DNA from: Methylocystis echinoides
Lineage (GTDB): Bacteria > Pseudomonadota > Alphaproteobacteria > Rhizobiales > Beijerinckiaceae
DNA: 64,000 bases
Assembly: GCF_040687965.1 (NCBI RefSeq)
Contig: NZ_CP156084.1
Coordinates: 3,100,501-3,164,500, forward strand
Direction of reading: 5' to 3'
The notes beneath the pieces were generated by a model. The model was given only the letters and a program-made list of their open reading frames with translations, was not told where the DNA came from and did not search any database. Every line of letters begins with the position of its first letter. Position 1 is the first letter of the stretch. Positions 35,090-47,418 of the stretch are shown here, one piece after another. A program made the position numbers and the translations under genes.

Positions 35090-35587
35090 ATGAATGATCT
35101 TCTCGTCATCGCCTTTTCCTCGGAGCAAAAGGCCGAGGAAGTGCGGCAGAAACTGTTTCAGATGCAGAAGGAATATTTGATCGAACTGGGCGACGCGGTG
35201 GTCGCGGTCAAAGACCCCGAGGGTCACATCAAGCTCAATCAGCTCTTCAATACGACCGCCATCGGCGGCGTCTCCGGCATGTTCTGGGGCGCTTTGATCG
35301 GCCTGATCTTCATGATGCCGCTCGCAGGCGCGGCGCTGGGCGCGGCCTCGGGGGCCGTCTCCGGTGCGCTGACAGATTTCGGCATCGACGACAAATTCAT
35401 GAAGGACGTCGCCGAAGCCGTGCCGCCGGGCGGCGCCGCGCTCTTCGTGCTCGTGCGCAAGATGACGACAGACAAGGTGCTCGAAGGCCTGCGCGGCGTC
35501 GGCGGCACGGTTCTGCGCACCTCCTTCGACAAATCCAAGGACGAAGCCATTCGCGCGGCGCTCGCGGCCCAAACGCCGACGAGCTGA
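35090..35587 (+). CDS. DUF1269 membrane-associated protein
   Basis: 165 residues: N-terminal alpha/beta part (MNDLLVIAFSSEQKAEEVRQ), glycine-rich hydrophobic hairpin (about 62-100, GGVSGMFWGALIGLIFMMPL, AGAALGAASGAVSGAL), and a C-terminal part (ALFVLVRKMTTDKVLEGLRG). This matches the DUF1269 family, whose function is unknown; members are often stress-linked. The ATG at 35090 has GGAGAG just upstream; a longer open frame from 35012 is rejected. Convergent with the membrane protein at 35648, sharing a bidirectional terminator. Confidence 0.85.
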   Translation: MNDLLVIAFSSEQKAEEVRQKLFQMQKEYLIELGDAVVAVKDPEGHIKLNQLFNTTAIGGVSGMFWGALIGLIFMMPLAGAALGAASGAVSGALTDFGIDDKFMKDVAEAVPPGGAALFVLVRKMTTDKVLEGLRGVGGTVLRTSFDKSKDEAIRAALAAQTPTS

Positions 35588-35591
35588 GTTT

Positions 35592-35638
35592 AAAAAAAAG
35601 CGCGCCGAATCCAAAGGCGACTCGGCGCGCTATTGTTT
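35592..35638. terminator. Bidirectional terminator
   Basis: Stem GCGCGCCGA ... TCGGCGCGC (35600-35608 and 35622-35630) flanked by A8 on the left and T-rich sequence on the right. It serves the convergent DUF1269 and 35648 genes. Confidence 0.85.
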
Positions 35639-35647
35639 CTTGATCGC

Positions 35648-36307
35648 TTAGACCGTTTCTTGTTCGTTCAATTCACGCCGATGCGTGTGGAAGGTCATAT
35701 AGAGGCTCACGCCGATGAAGATCACGCCGAGCAGCGCGACAATGATGAAAAGCGACGAGCGTTGCACGATGGCGATCGCGGGCACAAAGAGCGCCAGGAT
35801 CAGGCCCACGACGCAGATTTGCCACGCCTCCGCGTGCACGCCGGCGACGAAGGTGCCGAGCGCCAGCAGCACCATGAGATTGAGGCCCGTGGCGTTCACA
35901 TCCACCAGCGCCCGCATGGTCGGCGTGTAGATGAGCCACATGGCGGCGAGGAAGGCCGCCCAATGCAGCACCTGAGTCCAGACGAGCTTCACGCGTTCGG
36001 GGCGAGTCGGCGCATGGCGCCAGCCGACGTAGATGCACAAAACGCAATAGACGAGTGTGAGCAATTCCCAGTACATGCCGATCGGCTGGCCCGTGAAGGT
36101 GACGAGCCCGATGCCGAACAACGCCATGGACAGCATGATGATGTAGGGAAGATCAATCTTCAGGACGTCGAGAAAAAGCACCTCCGCCGGCTGGGTCTTG
36201 ATTTCCTCGATGCCTTCTTCGAGCGCGGTCACCCAGGACGACTCCTGATGCGGCTTTTCCGCGTGCGGGTCGGTCGGTTCGCCGGCCGTATCGGGGGGGT
36301 TGGACAT
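35648..36307 (-). CDS. Uncharacterised multi-pass membrane protein
   Basis: 219 residues from ATG 36307 (AGGA about 9 nt upstream); a frame open to 36391 adds an unconvincing leader. An acidic, proline-rich N-terminus (~1-50) precedes about six membrane helices (for example YIIMLSMALFGIGLVTF, LLTLVYCVLCIYVGW, WAAFLAAMWLIYT, LNLMVLLALGTFVAGV, ICVVGLILALFVPAIAIV, LFIIVALLGVIFIGVSLYM). The C-terminus is hydrophilic (HTHRRELNEQ). No family recognised and no conserved catalytic motif seen. Confidence 0.75.
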   Translation of the reverse strand: MSNPPDTAGEPTDPHAEKPHQESSWVTALEEGIEEIKTQPAEVLFLDVLKIDLPYIIMLSMALFGIGLVTFTGQPIGMYWELLTLVYCVLCIYVGWRHAPTRPERVKLVWTQVLHWAAFLAAMWLIYTPTMRALVDVNATGLNLMVLLALGTFVAGVHAEAWQICVVGLILALFVPAIAIVQRSSLFIIVALLGVIFIGVSLYMTFHTHRRELNEQETV

Positions 36308-36475
36308 CGTTGAGATCCTCGGAAGCTTTGTTTGCGGAATGGAAGCCGTTTGAAGCCCGGGGAGGATAGTGCGCGCCCCCGAAGTCGGCAACCGCCGGAG
36401 TCTGTCCGCTTTTCCGGCTTGGCGAGGGCGCCCCTCTAGAGCTAGCGCCGCTGTCAGTCGTTCAATCGCGAGGAC

Positions 36476-36649
36476 ATGATGAAGATAACGCTGCTTCTCG
36501 CCGCCGGCGTTTTGATGGTCGGCTTTGGAGTCTGGTCGCTTTACGTCGGCAGCCGGTATCAGGCTCTTTGCGAGCTCTCCTACTGGTCGGCGAGCTCAGC
36601 CGAACTGAAGCATTGCGATGACAGGGCCGGGGAGCTCAGTGGAAGGTGA
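36476..36649 (+). CDS. 57-residue small membrane/secreted protein
   Basis: Tandem ATGs at 36476 and 36479 follow a GAGGA ribosome site. The frame begins MMKITLLLAAGVLMVGFGVW, a membrane helix or uncleaved signal. A polar ~30-residue C-terminal part with two cysteines follows (ALCEL, KHCDD) that could form a disulfide in the periplasm. Family unknown. Confidence 0.55.
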   Translation: MMKITLLLAAGVLMVGFGVWSLYVGSRYQALCELSYWSASSAELKHCDDRAGELSGR

Positions 36650-36663
36650 CGCGCCAAGCGCGC

Positions 36664-36753
36664 TCAGCTGACGAAAAATACGGCGGCGCCGGCGATGGCT
36701 GCGAAGAGCACCGAGGCGATGACGGCGTTGGCGATGGCGGGGCGAATGATCAT
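36664..36753 (-). CDS. Possible 29-residue membrane peptide
   Basis: ATG 36753 opens a 29-codon frame beginning MIIRPAIANAVIASVLF and ending in a hydrophobic helix (FFVS). No ribosome site is visible (the upstream sequence is CTCC-rich), so this is weaker than the 26- and 30-residue genes it resembles in size and design. Confidence 0.35.
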   Translation of the reverse strand: MIIRPAIANAVIASVLFAAIAGAAVFFVS

Positions 36754-36894
36754 GCGCGGGGAGAATGGTGAGGCGCCCCAGCCCTTTCAACCCGACAAAT
36801 CCGCGCGCGGCCATCCGCCGCGGGCCGCGCTCCACTTTGTGGCCCGTTTCTGGTTGCTTAAACTGCCAGCGGGAAAAACGGAGCGAACTGATTC

Positions 36895-37269
36895 ATGAAG
36901 AAACTCATTCTCGCCGCTGCGCTGCTGGCGATGACCACGGGGGCCGCGGCGGCGCGCGGCGGGCAGCAGACCTGGATTTTGGTTTGCCCCAAGAGCATGC
37001 CGAAAAGCGACTGCAATCTGACGACCGCTGCGCGATGGTATCACCTGCCGTCGCCACAGGCGTCCGCCGCCACGCCGCAAATCAGGAGCGCGCAAGCGAC
37101 GGTCGGGGCCAGTCTCGAGCCCGGCTTTTATGTTTCGCTGGAGCAGTTCCCGGCAGGCGTCTCCATGGGCGAACGCGCGAGAGTCTTCAAGGCATGCGAC
37201 GCGCAGGCCGCTGCCCCTTCGGATGCGCAGGAAGCCGCATGGGCCGAGCGGGGCCAGTGCCTGCGCTGA
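36895..37269 (+). CDS. Uncharacterised secreted protein with cysteines
   Basis: 124 residues with a clean signal peptide (MKKLILAAALLAMTTGAAAA). The mature part has four cysteines (LVCPK, SDCNL, KACDA, GQCLR), suggesting two periplasmic disulfides. No recognised domain. Stands alone on the plus strand; the next gene is convergent. Confidence 0.7.
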   Translation: MKKLILAAALLAMTTGAAAARGGQQTWILVCPKSMPKSDCNLTTAARWYHLPSPQASAATPQIRSAQATVGASLEPGFYVSLEQFPAGVSMGERARVFKACDAQAAAPSDAQEAAWAERGQCLR

Positions 37270-37320
37270 CTGGTCGGGTTCAAGGCGCGCGGTTCGTGAG
37301 GGCCGCGTCGCCCGCGCCCG

Positions 37321-38586
37321 TCAACGCGTCAGGCCTTGGCCCCATCGCTTGACCGCGGTCACGAAACGGTCGAGCAGGCCGGGCGCCGGACGCGGCTCGC
37401 TTCTCGCCCCGGGCTTCGGCTTCTTTTCGGCGGCGGCCGCTTTTGGCTTCGCCGGCGCCAGCCGCGGCGTTTCCGCCTGTGGCGGGGTGGTCCTGCCCGA
37501 CACAGCCGGCGATCGTTGCGGCTCCGTCTCGAGCTTCTTCGAGGCCGCGGCGGGCGCTGGCGACGCGACTGGGGCTTGCGGCGGCGCCGTCGCCGCGGCC
37601 GGGACCGGGGCGGGAGCCGGCTGGCTTTCGGCTGAAGCCGGCGACGCCGGCGGCTTGACCGGGACAGGCGTCGCGCCTGCCGGCTCCGTCGACATCGGTT
37701 GCGGCGTAGCGGGCGCAGCGGGCGGCGCGGCGGGTTGCGAGGCCTGCTCGACGGGCGCGGCCGAGGATGGTTTGTGCAGGGCGTCCGGCTTGTGCGCCAA
37801 AGATCTCGCGGGCGGGCTCGGCGGCGAGGGCGCGCGCAACAGGAAGACCCCTGCCTGAATCGTGCAGAGCGCGCCAATCCCGATGGCGATACGTCGCACC
37901 GGGAACGCCTTTCGGCGAGGCGTCCCGACGCCGGTCGCCACGTCCCGCGAGGGCCTGATATCGAGCCGGATCTCCGGCGCCTGGACAAGCGGCGCCGGCG
38001 CGGGCTGGGCCGGGAGGACAGGCTTTGCTCCCGCGTCATGGGCGATGGGGACGGGCGGCGGGGTCGGCGCCAGCGCGGGCTCGGTCGACCGGCGTTTCTC
38101 TTCCCGCAATCTGAAGGCGTCGAGCGTCCAGTCGCTGACGAGGATCGGCTGCGCCGTCGCTTCCACGAACTCCGGCGCTGACCGCGCGGCGGAGCTCGCA
38201 GCCTCCAACCGCTCCTGCCTGCGCCGTTCGGCCTCCCGCGCCTGATAGGCGCTCAGCGTCCAATCGCTAAGCCCATGGGAGCGGGCGTGCGTCGCCGGGA
38301 CGATCGGTCTTTCCAGAAGGCGGCGGCGCTCTTCCCGTCTCTTGTAGGCGGCGGGCGTCCATTCGCTTTCCATAATGGCGTTTTGCCTAGGGGCAGGGGG
38401 CGCGGGACGCTCCTCTCTGCGCCGTTGCGATTCGCGCGCCTGATAGGCGGGGAGCGTCCAGTCGCTGATAAGAATTTCGGCGTCGCTCCGCTCTTCCGAG
38501 CGCTCGTTCGCTTCGGCGCGCCGCCGCTGCTCTTCCCGCGCTCGATAGGCCGCCGGCGTCCATTGGCTGGTCAGGCTCTCCTCCAT
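37321..38586 (-). CDS. Membrane protein with five S-x-W-T-x-x-A-Y-x-x-R-E repeats
   Basis: 421 residues from ATG 38586, which has GGGGAG 7 nt upstream; the frame continues to 38667 without support. Five copies of a ~17-residue motif lie in the N-terminal half at about 7-23, 41-57, 74-89, 107-123 and 151-166 (SQWTPAAYRAREEQRRR, SDWTLPAYQARESQRRR, SEWTPAAYKRREERRR, SDWTLSAYQAREAERRR, SDWTLDAFRLREEKRR). Spacing is 33-44 residues. One membrane helix follows (about 207-235, VRRIAIGIGALCTIQAGVFL), then a ~150-residue Pro/Ala-rich stretch and a basic end. By orientation the Arg-rich repeats would sit in the cytoplasm and the Pro/Ala part outside. Not a family I recognise. Confidence 0.8.
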   Translation of the reverse strand: MEESLTSQWTPAAYRAREEQRRRAEANERSEERSDAEILISDWTLPAYQARESQRRREERPAPPAPRQNAIMESEWTPAAYKRREERRRLLERPIVPATHARSHGLSDWTLSAYQAREAERRRQERLEAASSAARSAPEFVEATAQPILVSDWTLDAFRLREEKRRSTEPALAPTPPPVPIAHDAGAKPVLPAQPAPAPLVQAPEIRLDIRPSRDVATGVGTPRRKAFPVRRIAIGIGALCTIQAGVFLLRAPSPPSPPARSLAHKPDALHKPSSAAPVEQASQPAAPPAAPATPQPMSTEPAGATPVPVKPPASPASAESQPAPAPVPAAATAPPQAPVASPAPAAASKKLETEPQRSPAVSGRTTPPQAETPRLAPAKPKAAAAEKKPKPGARSEPRPAPGLLDRFVTAVKRWGQGLTR

Positions 38587-38915
38587 GATGCGTCTCCCCG
38601 TGTATGTTCGTTTGAGGGCGGGGCGCCGCTTCCCGCGTTTCTTCCGCAGATGGAGAGCCATTCGCAAACGCTTTCGTGAGCTCGATTTTTTTTGAAACTA
38701 ACAAAGCTTCCGGCGAGGCGCAAAAGCACGCCGACGAAAACGGCGAAGCCGTCCGCATCCGGCCTCCCAGGCGCTGGGCTTGGCGCGTTCTCAGGGTCCG
38801 CCCGAGCGTCGCTCTAGCGCGCGCCAGCCGCCACAAGCTAAGCGCTATATTGCTGTTTTTATTGCTTTTTATATCGGCGAGTTCCATCCTCCCGGTTTTC
38901 CGAAGGAGGAAGCAA
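38587..38915. other. Intergenic region between divergent genes
   Basis: 329 bp between the repeat protein (minus) and the His-rich protein (plus). An open frame on the plus strand (38676-38915) precedes the His-rich gene but lacks a ribosome site and coding character, so it is treated as leader. No clear operator seen. Confidence 0.5.
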
Positions 38916-39122
38916 ATGCTCAAGGCTCTTCTCGTTCCTGCAGCGGTCCTGGCGTTCCTGCTGCCGGCGGCGGCGCGAGGCGGAGATGACGCGCAAACCC
39001 ACGGGATGACCCCGGGAGGTCATGGCAGACACATGCACCGGGATTGGAGCACGCCCGGGCAGCACAGGCATAGCGTCTGCTGGCATAATCATTACGGGCG
39101 CTGGGTGTGGGTCTGCCGTTGA
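38916..39122 (+). CDS. Small secreted histidine-rich protein
   Basis: 68 residues from ATG 38916 with AGGAGG 6 nt upstream. Signal peptide MLKALLVPAAVLAFLLPAAA, then a short mature part with many histidines (GMTPGGHGRHMHRD, GQHRHSVCWHNHYG) ending in WVWVCR. The two cysteines could pair. The His/Met content suggests metal (copper) binding in the periplasm, plausible in a methanotroph, but this is inference from composition only. Confidence 0.7.
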   Translation: MLKALLVPAAVLAFLLPAAARGGDDAQTHGMTPGGHGRHMHRDWSTPGQHRHSVCWHNHYGRWVWVCR

Positions 39123-39150
39123 GTTGGAGGCGGACGCGGCGCCGGTCGCC

Positions 39151-40461
39151 TCAGTCGGCCGGCGCCGCGCTTTCGACTGGCGCGGTCGCCTGCGTCGCAG
39201 GACCGGAGAGACCGGCTCTGAGCTTATCCCTGTCGAGCTCGCCCTCCCAGGCGGAGACGACGATGGTGGCGACGCCATTGCCGATGAAGTTGGTCAGCGC
39301 CCGGCACTCGCTCATGAATTTGTCGATGCCGAGCACGAAGGACATGCCGGGCGCGAGCGCGGGGTCGACCGCCGTGAGCGTCGCCGCCAAGGTGATGAAC
39401 CCCGCGCCGGAGACGCCGCTCGCGCCTTTCGACGTCAGCATCGCCACGACGAGGATCGTCGCCTGATGGGCGTAGTCCAGCTCCGAGCCCATGGCGCGGG
39501 CGATGAAGAGCGTCGTGAGGGTCATGTAGATGTTGGTGCCGTCGAGATTGAAGGAATAGCCGGTCGGCACCACGAGCCCGACAACGGGTTTCGAGCAGCC
39601 GAGCTTTTGGAGCTTTTCCATGAGCGCGGGTAAGGCGCTTTCGGACGAGGAGGTTCCGAGCACGATCAGCAACTCGTCCTTCAAATAAGCGAGATACCGG
39701 AAAATGCTGAAGCCCGTCGCCGCCGCGATGGCGCCGAGCACGAAAACGACAAAGAGCGCCGAGGTGAGGTAAAAGGCGCCGATGAGCCCGCCGAGCGAGA
39801 GCAAAGCCGCGGAGCCATATTTCCCCACTGTATAGGCCATCGCTCCAAAAGCGCCGATCGGCGCGGCCTTCATCACGATGCCGATCAAGGCGAACATGGC
39901 GTGGCCGGCGTCGTCCACCCATTGCCGGATCGGCCGGCCCTTCTCGCCGAGCGAAAGCAAAGCGAAGCCGAACAGCAGCGAAAACAGCAGCACCTGCAGG
40001 ATGTCGCCTTTGGCGAAGGCGCCGAGCGCGCTGTCGGGGATGATGTCGAGCAGGAACTCGACCCCGCTCCGCTTCGCGGCGGCTTCCGTATATTTGGCGA
40101 TGGCCGACGCGTCGGCCTTGCCCGCAAAATCGCCGCCCGGCGCGAGAATATTGCCGACGAGGAGGCCGAGGATGAGCGCGAAAGTGGAGACGACCTCGAA
40201 ATAGACGAGCGCCTTGACGCCCACGCGCCCGACCTTGCGCGCATCCTCGATATGGGCGACGCCAGAGACGACCGTGCAGAAAATAATGGGCGCGATCGCC
40301 ATTTTGATCAGCTTCACGAAGCCGTCGCCCAAGGCCTTGACCCAGTCGGCCGCCGCCACATGTGGCGCGAGCCAGCCGAACAAGGCGCCGAGCGCGATGG
40401 CCGCGAGCACCTGCACATAGAGCAGGCGGTGGAGAGGCTGTCTCGTCTGGACGGTCGTCAT
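39151..40461 (-). CDS. dctA: C4-dicarboxylate:cation symporter
   Basis: 436 residues, inner-membrane sodium:dicarboxylate symporter family (DctA/GltP). Visible hallmarks: the serine-rich hairpin [16 protein letters not shown], the [18 protein letters not shown] motif, and [19 protein letters not shown]. It takes up succinate, malate or fumarate. The ATG at 40461 gives the usual short N-terminus; 12 further upstream codons are open but unlikely. DctA fits the exact motif pattern; glutamate or aspartate as substrate cannot be excluded. Confidence 0.9.
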   Translation of the reverse strand: MTTVQTRQPLHRLLYVQVLAAIALGALFGWLAPHVAAADWVKALGDGFVKLIKMAIAPIIFCTVVSGVAHIEDARKVGRVGVKALVYFEVVSTFALILGLLVGNILAPGGDFAGKADASAIAKYTEAAAKRSGVEFLLDIIPDSALGAFAKGDILQVLLFSLLFGFALLSLGEKGRPIRQWVDDAGHAMFALIGIVMKAAPIGAFGAMAYTVGKYGSAALLSLGGLIGAFYLTSALFVVFVLGAIAAATGFSIFRYLAYLKDELLIVLGTSSSESALPALMEKLQKLGCSKPVVGLVVPTGYSFNLDGTNIYMTLTTLFIARAMGSELDYAHQATILVVAMLTSKGASGVSGAGFITLAATLTAVDPALAPGMSFVLGIDKFMSECRALTNFIGNGVATIVVSAWEGELDRDKLRAGLSGPATQATAPVESAAPAD

Positions 40462-40592
40462 GCGAACGCTGATAATCCGGCCGGACGCCGCGGGCAATAA
40501 GCGGGATTTGCGGCTCCAGGCCGTGCAGGGCTATACAGGGGCTCAACGAAGCCGGTGCGGACGCCGGCGCCGATCATGCAAGTTTTCTCGAC

Positions 40593-43591
<2,999 letters not shown>

Positions 43592-43595
<4 letters not shown>

Positions 43596-44893
43596 AAGTC
43601 ACGCAGCCTTGGTTCGCCCTGAACGTGAGCCTCGACCGGTCGCGATTGGCGTTCGACCCCGCGCTGGCGCGCCGCTTCGAGGCCCCAGACGGCGCCGAGC
43701 AGCAGATAGAAATGGCGCCAGTGATCGATATCGATCTGGAACCCTTGCAGAAAAAATGCGAACAGCGACGGGAAGACAACCTGAGCATGGCGACGGAACG
43801 GCGAAGCGCGCATCATGAGACGAAAGCCGACGAAACAGGTGATCGCCGCAAGCAATATGAACAGAAATCCGCCGATCCAGCCATTGTTGGCGAATGACCC
43901 GATATAGGTGTTGTGCGGCACGAGGCCGAACACCATCTCGAACTGGCGCGGTCCGAAGCCCCAGAATCGTTCGACGAGCATGGGAAGCGATCGGGCCTGA
44001 TTGCCGAACCGGCCGGTGGCGCCTTCGTCATAATCCTGAGTCACGGACGCGCGCTGCAGAAAAAAAGCGCGCGTTTCCTCAAGCGACAGCAGCACCGCAA
44101 GCGCTACGGCGATGACGATCACGGCGACCAGCGCGCCCATGGCCACGCGCCTTTTCATCCTCCGATTATCCATTGTGAAGAAGCCGAAGACAGCCATCAA
44201 CGTCATGGCGACGACGGTCGCGCCCCAGGAGCCGCGCGAGAAGGAGAGAAACACACCGGAGACGATAGAAACGAGGGCGATGGCCGACGCAATCGGATGG
44301 CGCGTGCGTCCGAGCGTGAGGTTCTGCGCAAGATAGACGGCCCCGACAAAGGCGAAGGAGCCGTAAACATTGGGATCCTTGAAAGGACCCGTCGCGCGGG
44401 CGTTGCGCGTGAAGAGTTCGCCCAGCCCGCCGATGTCGAAATAGCCGGCGATGGCGCACAGGGAGGCGATGAAGGCGCCGACCATATACGCCTTGAGACA
44501 CAGTTCAGTCCGGCGCTCGGTCTCGTTTGCGAAAAACACCGCGAAGAACAGCGCCGTAAACGACAGAAAAGCGGAGACGTATTGGAAGACCGACGAGTCG
44601 GCGTTGTCCCAATAGGGAATGAGCGCCAGAAACCCCGCGACGGTATAGCCGAACAGGATCGACGCCGGCACGAAGAAGGTGCGATGGACGCTGAAGCCGC
44701 CGACAAACCATATTGGCAGCGTGATAAAAAAAAGCAGATCGTAAGGCGATGGCTCCACGATGACCACGGCGCCCGACGCGATGAAAACCACGAAGGTCGC
44801 GTTGACGATCTTCTGATAGTCTGTATGCAGGCCCGGCGCGCGCGAAACGCTGGACGCCGGCGCGAGGCGCGTCCCAGAAGCGTTCGTCAACAC
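43592..44893 (-). CDS. O-antigen ligase/polymerase (Wzy/WaaL-like) membrane protein
   Basis: 433 residues, about ten to twelve membrane helices with a larger hydrophilic loop near residues 275-330 ([20 protein letters not shown]), where Wzy_C-type proteins hold their functional loop. SFSRGSWGA and [10 protein letters not shown] are typical of the family. Starts at GTG 44893 with GGAGG 4-5 nt upstream. It would polymerise or ligate surface polysaccharide. Last gene of a four-gene polysaccharide cluster (48654 down to 43592). Confidence 0.85.
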
Positions 44894-45034
44894 TCGCCTC
44901 CCGGCTCCGATCCGCGTGCTCCTGCCGCCGTGCGACGGAGCGGATCCTTCGGCGCGAGTTTATCTGTTGCTCGGTTAAGGACACGTGATCCAACGAGAGT
45001 CCAAACCGGAAAACCAGCGCCGTGGAAGTTCACG

Positions 45035-46306
45035 CTAGTGATGCTCAAATGACTTGAGAGTCCGCGTCCAGCCATGTTCGCCGATCCAGCGCCAGCGCCA
45101 GCCCAACAGGAAGGCGGCGGACAGGCAGGCCGCGACGCCGGCGCCCGGCAAACCGGCGAGTGGAACGAGAAGCGCGTTGCCGCCGATCGCGGGAACCAGC
45201 GACAGGAGATTGCCCAGCCAGATGGCGCGATCCTGATGGCGAGCATACAAAACATTGTTGAACGCCTCGGCGATCAGCCGCATCCAGACGCCGAACAGCA
45301 TGAGCCACAGGGTCGGGGCGTTGTCGGAGAGCGCCGCGCGCCCGACCATGACGCCAAGGAGCGGAACGGCGACCGCGAGAATGAGCGCCATGACGCCGGC
45401 GAGCAGCGCAACCTGCCGCGTGGCTCTGTTCGCCTCCCGCCAAAAGGCGTCGCGGTCGGCGTCCCGATGGAGGGCGATCACACGCGGCAGTGAGAAGGCA
45501 AAGACTCCGCTCTGCAGCAAATTCATGAGCGCGTTGACGAAGGAATAATAGAAGGTGAGCACGCCGACGTCGTCGAGCGTGAGAAAATGTTCGACGACGA
45601 AACGGTCGATGACCAGGCTTGCGGTGAACCCCATGCCGCCGAACCAAATCGGCAGGCATTTCGCAACCCCGCGCGAAAGCCAGCGCCAGTCAATGGGCGC
45701 CAGCAAGACCTTGCGCCATGGCATGTCCCGCCAAAACCACAAATTGGCCCCGACGGACAGCGCCGACCCGATCGCCCAGGAACTGAGCGCGACTTCTGCG
45801 GAGCGCCACTGTGGCGAGAAGAGGCCCAAAATGACGGGCGGTAATGCCGCGACCGCGACGCGCATGGAGAAGAAAAAATTGGCGGCGAGCTGTTGATTGA
45901 GCGAATTCGCGTTGCTGTATAAAGTGGTCGCGCATCCTTCGAGAGCCGTCAGCGCGACGATGAGCCAGACGATCACCGGGGCGATCGGCAAAATATCGTT
46001 CGAGATCAGCAGAGCGGCGGCAAGCCCCATCACGACGTAATTCGCCGCGAGCAGGACGGCTTGATCGCGCATCTTGTGTAGCGCCACAAAAGGCGACACG
46101 CCGACGATGTCGCGCGCCACCAGATAGCCGAACCCCTGGCCCTGCACGGTCAGCAAAACAGTGACCGCGCCGAAGGCCAGACCGTAAACGCCCATTTCGG
46201 CGAGCGAGAGATAGCGGCCCATGTAGAGCGTCAAAAGAAGCTTCGCCGCCATCGGCAGCGCGCGCAGGAACGCGTTCAGCGCCTGGGTTTTCGGGGAGAC
46301 GCTCAT
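45035..46306 (-). CDS. Polysaccharide flippase (Wzx/MATE-like)
   Basis: 423 residues, 12 or so hydrophobic helices, of the polysaccharide transporter (PST) superfamily that flips lipid-linked oligosaccharides across the inner membrane. Features: ALPMAAKLLLTLYMGRYLSL at the start, LPIWFGGMGFTASLVIDRFV in the middle, and several Arg/Asp in helices. Assignment rests on topology and general resemblance; no short diagnostic motif. Between the Wzy-like gene and the methyltransferase. Confidence 0.8.
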   Translation of the reverse strand: MSVSPKTQALNAFLRALPMAAKLLLTLYMGRYLSLAEMGVYGLAFGAVTVLLTVQGQGFGYLVARDIVGVSPFVALHKMRDQAVLLAANYVVMGLAAALLISNDILPIAPVIVWLIVALTALEGCATTLYSNANSLNQQLAANFFFSMRVAVAALPPVILGLFSPQWRSAEVALSSWAIGSALSVGANLWFWRDMPWRKVLLAPIDWRWLSRGVAKCLPIWFGGMGFTASLVIDRFVVEHFLTLDDVGVLTFYYSFVNALMNLLQSGVFAFSLPRVIALHRDADRDAFWREANRATRQVALLAGVMALILAVAVPLLGVMVGRAALSDNAPTLWLMLFGVWMRLIAEAFNNVLYARHQDRAIWLGNLLSLVPAIGGNALLVPLAGLPGAGVAACLSAAFLLGWRWRWIGEHGWTRTLKSFEHH

Positions 46307-46460
46307 GGGGTCGACTGTCGGCGCGTGACGTCTGCCGGCGAAGCGGCCGTTTCCTTCGCGCGCAGGCGTGTTTCCAACTCCATTTTCCGTCGGTAGAGAC
46401 GCCGATGAGCATCATTACTAGGGGACGGGCCAACGCCAGCGCAGGCGTTCGCGGGGGCGC

Positions 46461-47366
46461 TCACTTCCTGGCGAGCAGGATCGGCTGATGCTGGGCGCCG
46501 CCGGGCATGTGCACGATCTCGCAATCCTTGAAGCCTGCTTCCGTGCACACTTTGAACAGATAAGCGGTACGAAAGGCGACAGCGGCCTCGGGCTGCTCGA
46601 GCGACTCCACCTGGGCGTGGCCGATCGTATGCCGGAACGTATGGCGCGTTCCGTAAGTGGCCGGCGGATGGTCGAGATTGAAGTGCGAATGCATGATCGC
46701 GCCGCCGCTGCGCAGCAGACGGTAGCTCTCGCGGATGTAGTTTTCCAGATCCGCTTCGAGCACATGGGTCAATAAGGAGTTGGAAAAAACGAGATCGACC
46801 GCGCCATCCGCCTCGGGTATGCGATAAGGCGTCGTCGCGCCGCCGTTTCGATGGTAGGAGACGCTCGAATCCGTGGAATGATGGAATCGGAAGCGCGCGG
46901 CGTCGTAATTTTGTTCGCACCAGGCGATCGCCTCTGCGTCGATATCGACGCCGATATAGGTTCCGCTGAAGCGGCGTCCGCGAAAATTGTAGTCGCGCAG
47001 CCAATGCGCCCAACGTCCGCAGCCGGAGCCAATGTCGAGGATCGTCGAATCCGGCTTCGCCAGACCCTCGCTGAAGGCGAACATCCAGAAATCCCGAGCG
47101 TGGACGAGAAAGTGGGTCTGGTTGTTGAGAATGCGGTTGCCGACGCCGATGCGCACGCGCAGATGGTTGGGCGGCAGGTTGCGGAATTCCGGATAGATCC
47201 AGCGCGGCGCAATGTCGAAGGCGTTGATCACCGCCTTGAACAACGGATTGAAGGTCAGCAGCGATGTCGACGGAAACAGCCTGCGCGCCAGGCGATCGAG
47301 ACTCAAACGGTTACTGGCGGGATTGGGCGCGGAAGAAGCGGAAACCGAAGACATGCGGCGCTCCAT
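46461..47366 (-). CDS. Class I SAM-dependent methyltransferase
   Basis: 301 residues. Motif I ILDIGSGCGRWAHW, acidic loop GVDIDAEAIAWC, and the downstream DLVFSNSLLTHVLEADLENY and LLRSGGAIMHSHF motifs define the Rossmann-type methyltransferase fold. The substrate is unknown; in this cluster a sugar or polysaccharide-end modification is a reasonable inference. The first ~80 residues are not part of the core fold. Confidence 0.85.
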   Translation of the reverse strand: MERRMSSVSASSAPNPASNRLSLDRLARRLFPSTSLLTFNPLFKAVINAFDIAPRWIYPEFRNLPPNHLRVRIGVGNRILNNQTHFLVHARDFWMFAFSEGLAKPDSTILDIGSGCGRWAHWLRDYNFRGRRFSGTYIGVDIDAEAIAWCEQNYDAARFRFHHSTDSSVSYHRNGGATTPYRIPEADGAVDLVFSNSLLTHVLEADLENYIRESYRLLRSGGAIMHSHFNLDHPPATYGTRHTFRHTIGHAQVESLEQPEAAVAFRTAYLFKVCTEAGFKDCEIVHMPGGAQHQPILLARK

Positions 47367-47418
47367 GCGGCGGCGCGGACAATCAACGCCTTTTGCACAC
47401 TTGCTTAAGCTCGAGTGT

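Noticed and set aside
36596-36835. 79-codon minus-strand frame overlapping the 36.6-36.8 kb gap.
   Set aside because: Arg/His-rich translation typical of a non-coding frame; the 29-codon hydrophobic frame in the same place is the better candidate.
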